Positions 34,789 through 42,924 of a stretch of 64,000 nt of DNA are shown here, piece by piece (within the stretch, counting starts at the first letter, position 1; every line of letters begins with the position of its first letter). Source of the DNA: an uncultured Rikenellaceae bacterium. GTDB taxonomy: Bacteria > Bacteroidota > Bacteroidia > Bacteroidales > Rikenellaceae. Where the stretch lies: contig CALUND010000017.1 of the NCBI GenBank assembly GCA_944321925.1, positions 62,001 through 126,000 of the forward strand, given 5' to 3'. A program made the position numbers and the translations under genes. The notes below the pieces were generated by a model. That model made no database searches, was not told the DNA's origin, and saw only the letters and a program-made list of their open reading frames with translations.

Positions 34789-35775
34789 CTAATCGATCGT
34801 ATCCCAATTTACCAAAACGCTCATGCCCGGACGAAGATCATCCACCGGACCGACGGGACGCGCCTTCACATTGAACGTCCGCACATCGAAACTGCCCTGT
34901 GTACGGGTAGCCGTCCAGGTTGCGAAATCGGCCTGCACGGCGATGTAATAGACCTCCAGATCGACATCACGATCCAAGGCCGGCACATACCCTTGGAAAC
35001 GGGTCCCGACATGGATTTTCGGAAGCATCGTCTCGCGCAGATAGAACGACACCCACTGGTCGGAGATGTCGAGTATAGCGACCACCGGATACCCCGTCCC
35101 GACCAGCTCGCCCTCCTGTGCAATCACCGTCGACACCTCGCCGGATGCCGGAGCATAGACACAAGCATCCCGCTGGTAGATCTCCACCTCCGACACGACG
35201 CTTTGAGCCTGCTCCAACATTGCCTTTGCAGCCGCCTTATCCTCTTTGCGCGCACCGGCCTTTGCCATATCGTACTGCGCCTTTGCAGCGGATGCCGTGG
35301 CCTTCATCGCCTTGTAATTGGCTTCTGCCTCGTCGTATTTCTGAGCCGGAATCACCCCCTGGTCGTAAAGGTTTTTGGCACGTTCGAAGGTTTTGCGGGC
35401 CAGCGACAATCCGGCTTCCGCCTTCTGCCACATATTCAATGCCCCCTCGATCTGTTCGGAACGGGCTCCCGCGAGCGCCAACTGATCCTGCGCACTGGCG
35501 GCACTTCGGACAGCCTCGGCCTGGCGCAACTTCGCATCGATTTCGGGTGTGGAAAGCACATACAACAACTGGCCTTTCTCCACGCTATCGCCCTCCGACA
35601 CCTTCATCTCCTCGATCCGGCCGGCGATTTTGGAGGAGGCCTTGTAGCTGGTTGCCTCCACCTGTCCCTGAATAATCAATGGAGTGGCACGGGTGATCAA
35701 CCAGCTGATGAGCGAAACGACAACGATCACAATGACTACCGCCACGATGATCCAAATGACATTCTTCTTTTTCAT
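34789..35775 (-). CDS. HlyD family membrane fusion protein
   Basis: A 328-residue periplasmic adaptor linking inner-membrane permeases with a TolC-type channel. It has one N-terminal anchor (about residues 5-27), a split lipoyl/biotinyl-like domain (QGQVEATSYKASSKIAGRIE and VYAPASGEVSTVIAQEGELV), a long Ala-rich coiled-coil hairpin between them (about 75-210), and a beta-barrel region ending RPGMSVLVNWDTID. Operon position between tolC-like and permease genes supports the role. Confidence 0.9.
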   Translation of the reverse strand: MKKKNVIWIIVAVVIVIVVVSLISWLITRATPLIIQGQVEATSYKASSKIAGRIEEMKVSEGDSVEKGQLLYVLSTPEIDAKLRQAEAVRSAASAQDQLALAGARSEQIEGALNMWQKAEAGLSLARKTFERAKNLYDQGVIPAQKYDEAEANYKAMKATASAAKAQYDMAKAGARKEDKAAAKAMLEQAQSVVSEVEIYQRDACVYAPASGEVSTVIAQEGELVGTGYPVVAILDISDQWVSFYLRETMLPKIHVGTRFQGYVPALDRDVDLEVYYIAVQADFATWTATRTQGSFDVRTFNVKARPVGPVDDLRPGMSVLVNWDTID

Positions 35776-35804
35776 TATATACGTTTTTATGTTTTTTCTC
35801 TTTT

Positions 35805-37265
35805 CTACTCCTGGTCGAAGCGGATGTGATCGGCATTTCCGCTACGGGCGTAGACAGCGAACTGTTCGCTGATGCCGGCAGCTTCGAGCAGTTGAGAAAG
35901 CGTCACATCGTAATTGAATGCGTTCTGCAGACGTTCGATCTTGATTTTGGAGAGGTTCAGCTCGGCATCGATCACATCCACGGCCGAAGCCATACCCTCC
36001 TTGAAGGAGGCATTCTTGATCCGCAAATACTCTTTGGCAAAGGCCATCGAGGTCTCGATCGAAGCGATCTGATTCTGATACGTAGCGAGCTGGTTGTAGA
36101 GTTTCTCCACCAACACGCCCACATCACTGATCGCTTTCGTCTGCAGCGCCTCTACCTGACGCACCGTACTTTTGGCCGCTGCGAATTTATGTTCGCGATT
36201 CGTACCGTCGAAAATATTGATGCTCACGCCGACACCCACGGCCCAGCGGGGAACCAGATCGGTCACCTGATAGTTGCAGAACATGCCCCCTCCGGTCGCC
36301 GCCACCTGAGGAAAGAACTCGGATCTTTGGAGATTGACACCCTGTTTTGCCAAATCCCGTTTCAACGCTACCTGCTGCAGCAGGGGATTGCTCTGTTCGG
36401 CCGTGGTTTGGAACCAAGAGAGCTCCTCCAAAGCATGCAGCACGAACATCGAGGAGACCGGGACGAACTCTCCCGTCTCGTTCATGGTATTTGCCAGGGC
36501 GCTGCGCAGAGTCGCCACCTGCTGTTCGGCCGCAAAGAGTTCGCGTTCGGCCTCGGCCATCATCACCTCCACGTAGAGTTTCTCTCCTTTGGCGATCATT
36601 CCATTCGCTTCGAGCGCTTCCGCATCCTTCAAATGGATCTTCATGGCATCCGCCACCTGCCGGCGTACCTCAACCACCTGCATGGCCAAAGCCAGGCCAT
36701 AATAACGTTCGACCAGCTCCGAGACCAATCCGTTACGATTCTGTTCGCCCTGTTTGCGCGCTGTAGCAAGGTTAATGCGAGCCGCCCGGTTAGCCGCATT
36801 GATCTTTCCACCCAGAAAAATCGGCAGCGTCACGGTACCGCCCACAAAGGCAAGATCCTGTTTCTGGAGAGTCAACGCCCAGTTCGCTCCGAGCAGAGGA
36901 GTCATCACTCCCTGCACCTGACTGACGATCGGACCGAGAACCGATCCCGGCAAGATCTGCCCCAGACCATCGAGCACACCGTTCACTCCGTTCTGAATCG
37001 GACCTTTGTAGCCGTTCAGATCGATCTGCATATCGTTACCGAGGTGCGCATACCCTCCGGCCACATTGATTTTCGGCATACGCAAACCGACAGCGGCCGC
37101 CTTTTCCAATTCGGCTGCCCGCTCTTCATAAGCCGAAGCCGCCATGGTCGGATTTTGTTCCAAAGTCAGTTGAAGCGCCTGATCGAATGAGAGCGCACGC
37201 TCGTCCTGCGCAGAGGCGGCAATCGAGAGCGCCAGAAAAGCGACTATTAAACCTTTTTTTTTCAT
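35805..37265 (-). CDS. TolC family outer-membrane efflux protein
   Basis: A 486-residue outer-membrane channel component. A signal peptide (MKKKGLIVAFLALSIAASAQ) is followed by two outer-membrane efflux protein repeats rich in long Ala/Glu/Gln helices (LSFDQALQLTLEQNPTMAAS near the start; INIFDGTNREHKFAAAKSTV in the second). It is the first gene of a leftward exporter operon, 29 bases before the HlyD gene, and has a consensus -7 element about 43 bases upstream. Confidence 0.92.
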   Translation of the reverse strand: MKKKGLIVAFLALSIAASAQDERALSFDQALQLTLEQNPTMAASAYEERAAELEKAAAVGLRMPKINVAGGYAHLGNDMQIDLNGYKGPIQNGVNGVLDGLGQILPGSVLGPIVSQVQGVMTPLLGANWALTLQKQDLAFVGGTVTLPIFLGGKINAANRAARINLATARKQGEQNRNGLVSELVERYYGLALAMQVVEVRRQVADAMKIHLKDAEALEANGMIAKGEKLYVEVMMAEAERELFAAEQQVATLRSALANTMNETGEFVPVSSMFVLHALEELSWFQTTAEQSNPLLQQVALKRDLAKQGVNLQRSEFFPQVAATGGGMFCNYQVTDLVPRWAVGVGVSINIFDGTNREHKFAAAKSTVRQVEALQTKAISDVGVLVEKLYNQLATYQNQIASIETSMAFAKEYLRIKNASFKEGMASAVDVIDAELNLSKIKIERLQNAFNYDVTLSQLLEAAGISEQFAVYARSGNADHIRFDQE

Positions 37266-37307
37266 CTTCTTTCGACTCTATTTCGTATCTCTCTATTTTC
37301 CAATGCC

Positions 37308-37316
37308 GCAAAATTA
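37308..37316 (-). promoter_or_regulatory. Putative -7 element of the exporter operon
   Basis: The minus strand reads TAATTTTGC, matching TAnnTTTG, 43 bases before the ATG at 37265. No convincing -33 element was found. Confidence 0.45.
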
Positions 37317-37587
37317 CAGCATCAAACGTTGTCAGAATTTTCCATCCTGGAATAAAAATGGTACTTTTCACCTCGGAACCCGTTTTCAGGCTTGTTTTTA
37401 CGTGCAACGATTATAAAATTAATAATAAATCACAACAAATCACAATATAAGCAAAGAGTTTACCAAGTTGAACCGAATTTTCAGATCCGCGCATCAATGC
37501 GTACTACAACCGCCACCGCTCGATTTCATAGTCAAAATTGAGGTCATGGATACAAAATGGCCCCATACTCCTTAAAAATATTAAAAA

Positions 37588-37612
37588 GAGCCGCGGAAAG
37601 ATTCCGCGGCTC
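37588..37612 (-). terminator. Terminator of the beta-barrel gene
   Basis: Perfect 11-bp stem (37588-37598, 37602-37612) with a 3-base loop, followed on the minus strand by a T-run and more A/T. It begins 24 bases after the stop codon. Confidence 0.85.
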
Positions 37613-37635
37613 ATTCCTCATCCAAACAACTTTTA

Positions 37636-38334
37636 TCAGAAATTATACCCGGTGGATATCATGAAGTTGATCGCATTGGAGAATCGGGTATCCAACGCTT
37701 TGCTCATGTTGCAGAACCCGACTTCCCACCCCAGGCCGAAATAGAAATGATCGAGGTAAAGGCCTCCTATACCGAACGAAAGGCCCACATCCGAACGATA
37801 CATGTTCACCTCATTGCCGAATACATTGGTCACACGCTTATTCCGCGTACTGTTGCTTGAATCTCTATAATCCTTGAGCCGACTCTTCTCCACATAACGG
37901 CCCCAAAGCCCGAGGTTATAATGGAAACCGAGATAAGGCTGCAACGTAAAATCGCCGAGATAGAAATGATAAGACAGTTTCAAAGGGATCTGGAGATAGG
38001 TGACTCCATAATTCTCTTTCTCTACCAGTTTATAATTCGCATCCTTCTCCTTTTGCACATAGCGGACACCCTTATTGGTAAACATGAGTCCGGTTTCGAA
38101 ATAGAGCGGAATCGAACGGGTCAACAAAATCTGGTCGGCCACGCCCAAGTGCCAGCCCACTTTCGGACGGCGGTTATTCGTTATGTTTACACCTTCTATC
38201 TCCAGACGCATGGAAGAGACGTTGAGACCTCCCCGTATGCCGAAAATATTCTTGGGATATCCTTGAGCCGACACCGTCGTTCCCATAAAAAGAACGCCGG
38301 CCAAAATCAACGCTACTTTGTTCCACATTTTCAT
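37636..38334 (-). CDS. Outer-membrane beta-barrel protein (PorT-like)
   Basis: A 232-residue exported protein with a signal peptide ending near TTVSAQ (residue 24) and alternating beta strands through the C-terminus, which ends in Phe (TGYNF) as many outer-membrane barrels do. Segments such as IFGIRGGLNVSSMRLEIEG, PLYFETGLMFTNKGVRYV and LQIPLKLSYHFYLGDFTLQP match the Bacteroidetes family of 8-10-stranded barrels annotated as outer-membrane beta-barrel domain proteins. Function is unknown. It is a single-gene unit. Confidence 0.82.
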   Translation of the reverse strand: MKMWNKVALILAGVLFMGTTVSAQGYPKNIFGIRGGLNVSSMRLEIEGVNITNNRRPKVGWHLGVADQILLTRSIPLYFETGLMFTNKGVRYVQKEKDANYKLVEKENYGVTYLQIPLKLSYHFYLGDFTLQPYLGFHYNLGLWGRYVEKSRLKDYRDSSNSTRNKRVTNVFGNEVNMYRSDVGLSFGIGGLYLDHFYFGLGWEVGFCNMSKALDTRFSNAINFMISTGYNF

Positions 38335-38440
38335 TGTTTCTCTCTTTTTAAGATTTTCCCCTACAATAATACGGAATTATCGCAAAACCTGCAAATGAGG
38401 ATCGGTGATTTGCGCGTAAAATCAACGATTTTAACGCCAT

Positions 38441-39658
38441 TTAGGCAACTGATGCTCTACGTTGTCCGGGCCCTACGGAGAAAGAGACGGCGATCAACAC
38501 GATGGCCGCCAACAAGAGCATCGCCACGGCTCCCGACTGACTTCCGCCGCAGATTTTCACCGCATAGGACATTGCAGGCGTAATGATCGTTCCTCCGCAG
38601 ATGGCCGTAATCATCAATCCGGAGATCTCGTTGGCCCGTTCCGGATAGTACTGCATGGCCGTTGCGAGGATGACCGGGAAGAGCCCCGAACAAGCCAGTC
38701 CGATGATCCCGTAAAGCGTGAGGATCAACCCTTCACCCTGTGCGAAAAAGAGGGTGCAGACAGCTGCGAGCAGCAATAACGTATTGATACGGAAATAACG
38801 GATCGCACTCCATCGCGCCAGAATAAACGCTCCGGCCAGAGCACCGAGCAGACGGCACAGGAAATAGGGCATTGCGGCATGACTCGCCCGTTCGACGGAG
38901 GTTGTCAGGTTAGGATCGAGCCCCAGCCGCTCCATCAGCAGGCGTGGAGCCTCCGTATTGGTTCCGATATCCATGGCGAGGAAGGCAGCCATTCCGATAA
39001 AAAGCAGAAGAATCTCTCGCTTCCTGAGCAGGGCGAAGGTGGCACCGACCGAAGGAACGGCGATGGCGGCTTCCCGTTTTACCCGGACCAACAAAAGCCA
39101 GGCGGAGGCGATCAGCGTGACGATCGCATAGATGGCGAACACCATCCGCCAATTGCCGAGATACTGTGCCGACAGCAGGGCGATGAACGGACCCGAGAGG
39201 GCGCACACCGACTTCAACAACTGGCCCACCGTAAGCACGCTGGTCATCGACTTATCGTCCACAACATTGGAGATCAGAGGATTGATCGACACCTGCAGGA
39301 TCGTGTTTCCGATTCCGAGCAGAGCGAAAGCGGCCAGCATCACGGGAAACGTATAGGCGACAAGCGGCAGCACCATCCCGATGAAGGTAAAGAACATGCT
39401 GAGGAGAACGGTATTTTTGCGACCGATACGGTTCATGAGCAGAGCGGTCGGAACCGAAAGCACGAGGAACCAGAAGAACAACACGGAAGGCAGGAAGCCG
39501 AACATCTCAGCGGGCAAACGCCCGGCGAAATCGGCCTGCACGTAACTGGTCGAGATGCCGACCACATCCATGAATCCCATCACGAAGTAGCCGAACAGCA
39601 TCGGAGCCACGACCTTCACCGAAAAAGTTCTGTCTCTATTCACCTGTTGATTTTTCAT
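38441..39658 (-). CDS. MFS transporter (sugar:proton symporter-like)
   Basis: A 405-residue major facilitator with about twelve helices. The motif LLMNRIGRKNTVLLSMFFTF after helix 2 corresponds to the conserved MFS loop, and the order of helices resembles the FHS family (FucP-like) of sugar transporters common in Bacteroidetes. The substrate is unknown. The ATG at 39658 (MKNQQVNRDRTFSVK) is fixed by a promoter that ends eight bases upstream; the longer frame to 39835 crosses that promoter. Confidence 0.87.
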   Translation of the reverse strand: MKNQQVNRDRTFSVKVVAPMLFGYFVMGFMDVVGISTSYVQADFAGRLPAEMFGFLPSVLFFWFLVLSVPTALLMNRIGRKNTVLLSMFFTFIGMVLPLVAYTFPVMLAAFALLGIGNTILQVSINPLISNVVDDKSMTSVLTVGQLLKSVCALSGPFIALLSAQYLGNWRMVFAIYAIVTLIASAWLLLVRVKREAAIAVPSVGATFALLRKREILLLFIGMAAFLAMDIGTNTEAPRLLMERLGLDPNLTTSVERASHAAMPYFLCRLLGALAGAFILARWSAIRYFRINTLLLLAAVCTLFFAQGEGLILTLYGIIGLACSGLFPVILATAMQYYPERANEISGLMITAICGGTIITPAMSYAVKICGGSQSGAVAMLLLAAIVLIAVSFSVGPGQRRASVA

Positions 39659-39666
39659 ACCCGATA

Positions 39667-39698
39667 ACAAATATAAAAATTTTTCTCGGATTTGCAAA
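39667..39698 (-). promoter_or_regulatory. Promoter of the MFS gene, nearly leaderless
   Basis: On the minus strand TTTG (39698-39695), 19-base spacer, TATATTTGT (39675-39667). The expected transcription start is about six bases before the ATG at 39658. Confidence 0.75.
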
Positions 39699-39836
39699 TT
39701 TTGTCGGCATTGTACGCCCCAAGGCGGCATTACATTCCGGGAACGGAGTGCAAATCGCGTGCGGTTTCCGAAGACGGAGCAAAACAACCGACGATACGCG
39801 ACGAACCGTACTGAAAACCAAACGAGGAATAACAAC

Positions 39837-39867
39837 GTGCGGCGGGGCTTGACAAGCTCCGCCGCAC
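39837..39867 (-). terminator. Terminator-like hairpin after the carbonic-anhydrase-like gene
   Basis: Arms of 14 bases (39837-39850, 39854-39867) pair with one G-U wobble around a 3-base loop, 23 bases after the stop codon. The T-run on the minus strand is interrupted. Confidence 0.65.
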
Positions 39868-39889
39868 AGGAAGGTCCGATCAGCAGTTT

Positions 39890-40414
39890 TTATTCGTACC
39901 AGGAGGCATAAACCCGGTAATCGGCCGCTGTACGATCGATGATATCGCGACGTTGTTCGGGAGTCACCTCTTTCACTTTTTTGGCCGGTACACCGGCGTA
40001 AAGGCTGTTCGGTTCCAGTTTCGCATTGGAAAGCACCAGCGCATTGGCCGCAATGATGCAGCCTTCGGGCACCACCGCATTATCGAGCAGAGTAGCCCCC
40101 ATCCCGATCAGGCAATGGTCGCCGATTACGGCACCGTGTATGATGGCTCCGTGTCCTACCGACACGTCGTTGCCGATAATCGTCTGCGAAGGGTGCGGAG
40201 CGCCGTCGTAGGTTGTGTGCAGGACCGCACCGTCCTGAATGTTGGTCCGGTCACCGATCACGATTCGGTTCACGTCGCCGCGCAACACCGCATTGTACCA
40301 GATGCTGCAATCTTTGCCCACCGTCACATCGCCGAGCAAAACAGCTGTTTCCGCGAGGAAGGTACCCTCGCCCACCTGCGGCTCGTGGCCGCGTACTTTA
40401 CGAATAATAGCCAT
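39890..40414 (-). CDS. Gamma-carbonic-anhydrase family protein (left-handed beta-helix)
   Basis: A 174-residue protein of the YrdA/PaaY/gamma-carbonic anhydrase family. It shows the hexapeptide repeats of a left-handed beta-helix (AVLLGDVTVGKDCSIWYNAV, VIGDRTNIQDGAVLHT, IIGNDVSVGHGAIIHGAVIG) with the His residues that bind metal in trimeric members (VLHTT, VGHGAIIHG). Carbonic anhydrase activity is possible but has been shown for only some members. It begins four bases after the mazG stop codon, suggesting cotranscription. Confidence 0.88.
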   Translation of the reverse strand: MAIIRKVRGHEPQVGEGTFLAETAVLLGDVTVGKDCSIWYNAVLRGDVNRIVIGDRTNIQDGAVLHTTYDGAPHPSQTIIGNDVSVGHGAIIHGAVIGDHCLIGMGATLLDNAVVPEGCIIAANALVLSNAKLEPNSLYAGVPAKKVKEVTPEQRRDIIDRTAADYRVYASWYE

Positions 40415-40418
40415 ATTG

Positions 40419-41219
40419 TCAATCGTTTTCCTGTTCTTGCTCCTGCGGCAACCGTTTCGCCTCCTCCCAATAACTATCCATCTCGGCGAGCGACATCTCG
40501 GTCAGGGATTTCCCCATCTCCTCCGCCCGCTCCTCGATGTGATGGAAACGACGAATAAATTTCCGGTTGGTTTTCTCCAGAGCCTGTTCCGGATCGACGC
40601 CGTAGAGTCTTGCCGCATTGACCAGGGCGAAAAACAGGTCGCCGAACTCCTCCTCGATCTGCGCCTTTCGGCCCTGTTTCATTTCGGATTCCACCTCTCC
40701 GAGCTCCTCGCGCACCTTGTCCCACACCTGCGAACGGTTCTCCCAATCGAACCCGGCCGATGCGGCTTTCTCCCCCACCCGATACGCTTTGACCAGAGCG
40801 GGTAAACTGTGAGGAACCCCCGAAAGCACCCCTTTGCGATGCTTCTTCTCCTTCAGCTTCAGGGCTTCCCAATTGTGTTTGACCTCTTCGGGAGTTTCGG
40901 CATGCACATCGCCGAAGACGTGGGGATGGCGATAGATCAGCTTGTCGCAAACACCATTTGCCACATCGGCAAAATCGAAGGCCCCCTGCTCGCTTCCCAT
41001 CTTCGAATAGAAAACGATATGGAGCAGCAGATCGCCCAACTCCTCGCGAATGTTGTCCATGTCTTTCGACAGGATGGCATCGACCAATTCGTACGTCTCT
41101 TCGATCGTATTGTTCCGCAACGACTCGAAGGTCTGCTTGCGGTCCCACGGGCACTTCTCTCTCAGTTCATCCATCACGTCGAGCAACCGGGCGAGTGCCG
41201 TCAATCTTTTGTCTTCCAT
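40419..41219 (-). CDS. mazG: Nucleoside triphosphate pyrophosphohydrolase
   Basis: Hydrolyses nucleoside triphosphates to monophosphates and pyrophosphate, probably in nucleotide pool sanitation. The 266-residue product has two MazG domains. The first begins with LLDVMDELREKCPWDRKQTF and carries the metal-binding EETYELVDAI and EELGDLLLHIVF motifs; the second has EELGEVESEM and EEEFGDLFFALVN. The ATG at 41219 (MEDKRLTALARLLDVM) gives the usual length; the longer frame upstream has no family support. Confidence 0.94.
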   Translation of the reverse strand: MEDKRLTALARLLDVMDELREKCPWDRKQTFESLRNNTIEETYELVDAILSKDMDNIREELGDLLLHIVFYSKMGSEQGAFDFADVANGVCDKLIYRHPHVFGDVHAETPEEVKHNWEALKLKEKKHRKGVLSGVPHSLPALVKAYRVGEKAASAGFDWENRSQVWDKVREELGEVESEMKQGRKAQIEEEFGDLFFALVNAARLYGVDPEQALEKTNRKFIRRFHHIEERAEEMGKSLTEMSLAEMDSYWEEAKRLPQEQEQEND

Positions 41220-41708
41220 AATTCGGGTCTGTTTTGCATGCGACGCCGAGGGTGTCGTATCGCCGCAATAAAAAATCAATCGGACGCGACCGATCCTCGA
41301 AACGAGTCCGACCGAATCGCGTGCCAAAGATACGAAAAGAGGCGCAGAGACACAACGAAAACAAAGTTTTCGGATTCGGACCCTGCCGAGCCGCCTCCCA
41401 TTCCGGGGCAAAGATACGGAAAAGATTGGGAAAGGTGAATGGAGAGAGCCCGCAAGCGGATTTTTGAGGTCCGGCGATGGAGAAGCTCAACCGGTCCCAA
41501 ACAACCGGTCTCGAGCCGGAGGCCGCCCTCCCAACAATGCCCTCGGCTGCTCTTTTCAGGCAAAAAAACAACAATATCCGTCGAAATAGCAAGGGAAAGA
41601 GACAAATGATCCGTTTTTTGGTTACCTTTATTTCGGTGCACCGATGGTTTTTAAGAAATTAGCCAGAACGATCGCCTCTATCCGTAAAACCGAAAAACAA
41701 CATCTCTC
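41220..41708. other. Divergent intergenic region between mazG and the Ntn hydrolase gene
   Basis: About 490 bases. It contains two near-identical segments, AAAGATACGAAAAG and AAAGATACGGAAAAG, that include the two candidate mazG -7 boxes. Frames on both strands lack protein features. No exact promoter for the rightward gene was found; TACCTTTAT near 41625 is one base off. Confidence 0.5.
41325..41356 (-). promoter_or_regulatory. Possible promoter of mazG
   Basis: The minus strand has TATCTTTG (41332-41325) with GTTG 20 bases upstream (41356-41353). A second -7-like box, TATCTTTGC, lies at 41416-41408. Either would give a leader of more than 100 bases. Confidence 0.35.
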
Positions 41709-42785
41709 ATGAAACGACTTCTATTTTTCGCCGCAGCATTTGCAGCCATGCTCCAAACCTTCTCCGCAGAAGCCTGCACGGGGATCACTCTCCGAGCCAA
41801 AGACGGGGCCTACATCGTAGCCCGCACCATAGAATGGGGTGGCAGCAATCTGAACAGCCGCTACGTCGTCGTACCACGGGGCTACCGACAACAGTCCCTC
41901 ACACCGGACGGCTCGGACGGCATGGCTTTCACCTCACGATACGGCTACGTAGGATTTGCCGTAGAGGATGAACGCTTCGTGGCGGAAGGGATCAACGAAG
42001 CGGGTCTCTCCGCCGGCTTGTTCTATTTTCCCGGCTACGGACAATACGCAACGTTCGATCCCAAGCTCAAGGCGAAAAGCGTCGCCGATCTGCAACTCGT
42101 GGCCTGGATCCTGGGCAGTTGCAAAACCACGGCAGAGGTGAAGGCGGCCATTGCCTCCGTGCGTGTCATTTCGGTCTATCCCGGCGCGTCGACCGTACAC
42201 TGGCGCTTTGCGGACGCATCGGGCGATCAGATCGTACTGGAATACATCGATGGCAAAGCGGTTTTCTACCAGAACGACCTCGGCGTACTGACCAACTCGC
42301 CCAGCTTCGACTGGCAATTGACCCACCTCAACAACTTCGTCAATCTCTATTCCGGCGCGGCTCCGACCCACAAGCAGGGGGCGATCGAACTCGCTCCGTT
42401 CGGTGCAGGCAGCGGCATGCTCGGCATCCCGGGAGATGTCACGCCGCCCTCCCGTTTCGTGCGGGCCACGTTCTACCAGACCACCGCTCCGCAACTCGAC
42501 TCCGCACGAGCCACCGTGCTGCAATGTTTCCAGATATTGACCAACTTCGACATCCCCATCGGCGTCGAATTCAGCCAGGGACAAACCCCTACCGACATCC
42601 CCAGCGCCACGCAATGGACCTCAGCGACAGATACGAAAAACCGGCTCATCTACTACCGCACGATGTACAACAGTGCCATCCGTTGTTTCGATCTGAACAC
42701 CATCGACTTCAGCCGAATCAAATACCGTTCGGAACCGCTCGACCGCGTTCGCGAACAACCCGTCGTACCGATCGTGGTCCAATAG
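41709..42785 (+). CDS. Choloylglycine hydrolase family protein (linear amide C-N hydrolase)
   Basis: A 358-residue exported N-terminal-nucleophile hydrolase of the bile salt hydrolase/penicillin V acylase family. Cys23 (EACTGITL) would become the N-terminal nucleophile after signal cleavage. With that numbering Arg39 matches Arg18 of the family and Glu42 sits where Asp21 is normally found (VARTIEWGG). GINEAGLSAG, LTNSPSFDWQ (Asn) and PPSRFVRA (Arg) correspond to other active-site segments. Conjugated bile salts or N-acyl amides are the likely substrates; the Asp-to-Glu change makes specificity uncertain. It stands alone ahead of the NamZ-GH20 pair. Confidence 0.85.
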   Translation: MKRLLFFAAAFAAMLQTFSAEACTGITLRAKDGAYIVARTIEWGGSNLNSRYVVVPRGYRQQSLTPDGSDGMAFTSRYGYVGFAVEDERFVAEGINEAGLSAGLFYFPGYGQYATFDPKLKAKSVADLQLVAWILGSCKTTAEVKAAIASVRVISVYPGASTVHWRFADASGDQIVLEYIDGKAVFYQNDLGVLTNSPSFDWQLTHLNNFVNLYSGAAPTHKQGAIELAPFGAGSGMLGIPGDVTPPSRFVRATFYQTTAPQLDSARATVLQCFQILTNFDIPIGVEFSQGQTPTDIPSATQWTSATDTKNRLIYYRTMYNSAIRCFDLNTIDFSRIKYRSEPLDRVREQPVVPIVVQ

Positions 42786-42897
42786 CTCTTCATCGGAGCG
42801 TGATGCGTCTCCGCACAGACCCGGCGTTCCTGCCTCCCGGCGACGTTGCGTAGCTCCGTTTTTTTCGGGACGACACGCAAACCGACGAGAAAATGCG

Positions 42898-42906
42898 TAG
42901 CTTTGT
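42898..42906 (+). promoter_or_regulatory. Putative -7 element of the namZ-GH20 unit
   Basis: TAGCTTTGT matches TAnnTTTG and would start transcription about 16 bases before the ATG at 42925. No clear -33 element. Confidence 0.5.
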
Positions 42907-42924
42907 ATCGGATAATCCGATCAA

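Larger units (their letters stand above)
37266..37635. other. Intergenic stretch between the exporter operon and a beta-barrel gene
   Basis: About 370 bases, A+T-rich in 37410-37450. It contains the exporter promoter and, at its right end, the terminator of the beta-barrel gene. No gene is supported. Confidence 0.5.

Noticed and set aside
41276..41641. Minus-strand frames in the mazG upstream region
   Set aside because: No family resemblance; the region contains promoter-like boxes and lies upstream of a well-defined mazG start.
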